Source of the DNA: an uncultured Flavobacteriaceae bacterium
Lineage (GTDB): Bacteria > Bacteroidota > Bacteroidia > Flavobacteriales > Flavobacteriaceae
Length of the DNA: 64,000 bases
Direction of reading: 5' to 3'
NCBI GenBank assembly: GCA_947501625.1
Contig: CANMWN010000002.1
Span: 186,001 to 250,000, forward strand
Shown here: piece by piece, positions 63,146 to 64,000 of the stretch
Position numbering within the stretch: the first letter of the stretch is position 1
Layout: each line of letters begins with the position of its first letter
Notes under the pieces: model-generated
Database searches by the model: none
The model's input: only the letters and a program-made list of their open reading frames with translations
What the model was told of the DNA's origin: nothing
Made by a program: the position numbers and the translations under genes

Positions 63146-63236
63146 GACTTTGTAAATGTATACGAACCTCTTGGAAAGCCTGTATTAGTTATGTTTTATA
63201 TACATTGTTATGCTTTCGTTATTTTTTCTAAACAAT

Positions 63237-64000
63237 TTAATCATTTTTTATCTCTGAATTTATAAGTTCAAGCATTTCAATAATTCTAGATCTTAGTGTA
63301 ACTGATTGAATATTGGCGTTTTGATGAAATGAGATGACCATAGCCGCAATACTCTCTTGTACAGGATCTACCAAAATCTCTTTGAAGTCTATTTTCCTTT
63401 TAGATGGGTATATTTTAAATTTTAAACTAGAAGATTTATCTAAAGCCTCTGCTGGAGAATAGCCATCTTTCCAAAGATTATTATTTAGATTTCTTGATAT
63501 GCCGGATTCAGTAATCAATGGCGTAATAAATTGGTTTCGAAATATTTGATATTGATTTTCCTGTTCTTGTACTTGGTATACTTCAGATGACCAGTTTGAT
63601 AAAAGCGCTGCAAGTTTTTCGTTTTGTATCAGCTGTAATTTATCTGTGCCTATTATGTCATTTTTGATTGGATCAAAAGTGGGGTCTATCATGATGTGCC
63701 ACCATGATGTATAAAAAGTCTCTTCATCAAAAGTTTCCGGATTGTCTACAAAACTTAACAGTTTATGAGAGGCTTCGATGGCTCTATTTCGCATAAACAT
63801 TTTTTCTTCCAGCTGTGCAAGATTGGATTCGTATTCACTTTTTAGTTGTACCAATATTTTTTGCTCTAGAATTCTGCCTTTTCTCCTCTCATTCCAGTCG
63901 TTCACCTGTAGTGCTAAAAGAATACCTATCATCACGAGAACTATTTCACCTAAGGCGTATTTAAAATACTTTCCAGTTTTCCCTTCTGAAAGCAAGTTTT
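63237..64000 (-). CDS. DUF6090 family protein (5' end outside window)
   Basis: A membrane-anchored protein whose N-terminus lies beyond base 64000. The available frame extends past the TTG at 63995 (codon AAC at 63998-63996), and the family usually starts with about 10 further residues ending RQN-LLSEGKTGKYFKY. The visible part has LSEGKTGKYFKYALGEIVLV, then MIGILLALQVNDWNERRK with one membrane helix followed by a basic stop, the signature of DUF6090. The soluble part (about 40-250) is helical. DUF6090 genes often occur in multiple copies in flavobacterial genomes. Function unknown. Confidence 0.83.
   Translation of the reverse strand, partial: NLLSEGKTGKYFKYALGEIVLVMIGILLALQVNDWNERRKGRILEQKILVQLKSEYESNLAQLEEKMFMRNRAIEASHKLLSFVDNPETFDEETFYTSWWHIMIDPTFDPIKNDIIGTDKLQLIQNEKLAALLSNWSSEVYQVQEQENQYQIFRNQFITPLITESGISRNLNNNLWKDGYSPAEALDKSSSLKFKIYPSKRKIDFKEILVDPVQESIAAMVISFHQNANIQSVTLRSRIIEMLELINSEIKND

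Larger units (their letters stand above)
62651..63236. other. 586-base gene-free region of nested inverted repeats
   Basis: No credible gene is found; the small open frame at 62721-62939 is a by-product of the repeats. The stretch contains a chain of perfect inverted repeats of different sizes described in the next entries (62671-62949, 62727-62772, 62895-62917, 62947-63023, 63126-63145), plus shorter hairpins at 62782-62796, 62825-62835, 62866-62885 and 62974-62984. Such density suggests a structured RNA, a mobile element remnant or cassette recombination sites. Confidence 0.6.

Noticed and set aside
1-64000. CRISPR arrays, rRNA, tRNA genes and insertion sequences
   Set aside because: No direct-repeat array with regular spacers, no rRNA-like segments, no tRNA-like cloverleaf and no transposase sequence was noticed.

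Overview
The window is a 64 kb piece of a low-GC genome from the phylum Bacteroidota, most likely the family Flavobacteriaceae. Evidence for this is the AT-rich coding sequence, -7 boxes of the TAnnTTTG type, a PorV-like type IX secretion protein, an N-terminal DUF4105/Lnb-like protein, a TPR sensor kinase paired with a NarL-type regulator, a DUF6090 protein, and the gene order kdsD-tatC-lptB divergent from recQ. I do not assign a genus. Layout, part 1 (1-956): the 5' part of a glutamate formimidoyltransferase gene on the minus strand, divergent from the next block. Part 2 (1110-35722): one very long plus-strand surface polysaccharide cluster of 34 genes, nearly all overlapping or separated by a few bases. 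It encodes nucleotide-sugar enzymes (a UDP-sugar dehydrogenase, a CapI-like 4-epimerase, a DegT aminotransferase, a NeuD-like acetyltransferase), a complete NeuA-NeuB-NeuC set for CMP-sialic acid, a Wzm/Wzt-type ABC exporter, two PAPS-type sulfotransferases, an FkbM methyltransferase, about seventeen glycosyltransferases, a Wzy/WaaL-type membrane protein, a CapK-like adenylate-forming protein and, last, the initiating polyprenyl glycosylphosphotransferase. The product is probably a long, acidic, sialylated and sulfated glycan. No standard sialyltransferase family is recognisable, so one of the unassigned transferases may be a new one. Part 3 (35719-45458): housekeeping and envelope genes (DUF4105/Lnb-like, PorV-like, YheT hydrolase, pssA, a lipoprotein, lptB, tatC, kdsD, recQ). 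Part 4 (45466-55806): a locus of mostly unknown genes around a two-component system. It has a five-gene operon of exported proteins (one carrying four UVR-like repeats), a separate exported beta-rich protein, a small two-TM protein with a cytosolic partner, and the sensor kinase and regulator. Three of its transcription units carry the same palindrome, TACCT-N6-(A/G)GGTA, each exactly 24 bases from a -7 box. This links the unknown genes into one regulon and is the best candidate in the window for an undescribed system. Part 5 (55837-62650): a ZIP metal transporter, a SAM methyltransferase, a THUMP-domain rRNA methyltransferase, an extremely arginine-rich exported protein, a TerB-like protein and priA. 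Part 6 (62651-64000): a 586-base gene-free stretch full of nested perfect inverted repeats, then a DUF6090 gene cut by the window end. Several genes begin with non-ATG codons (TTG, GTG), and for at least two (priA and a GT4 gene) the protein family suggests ATC or ATT/ATA as the start.
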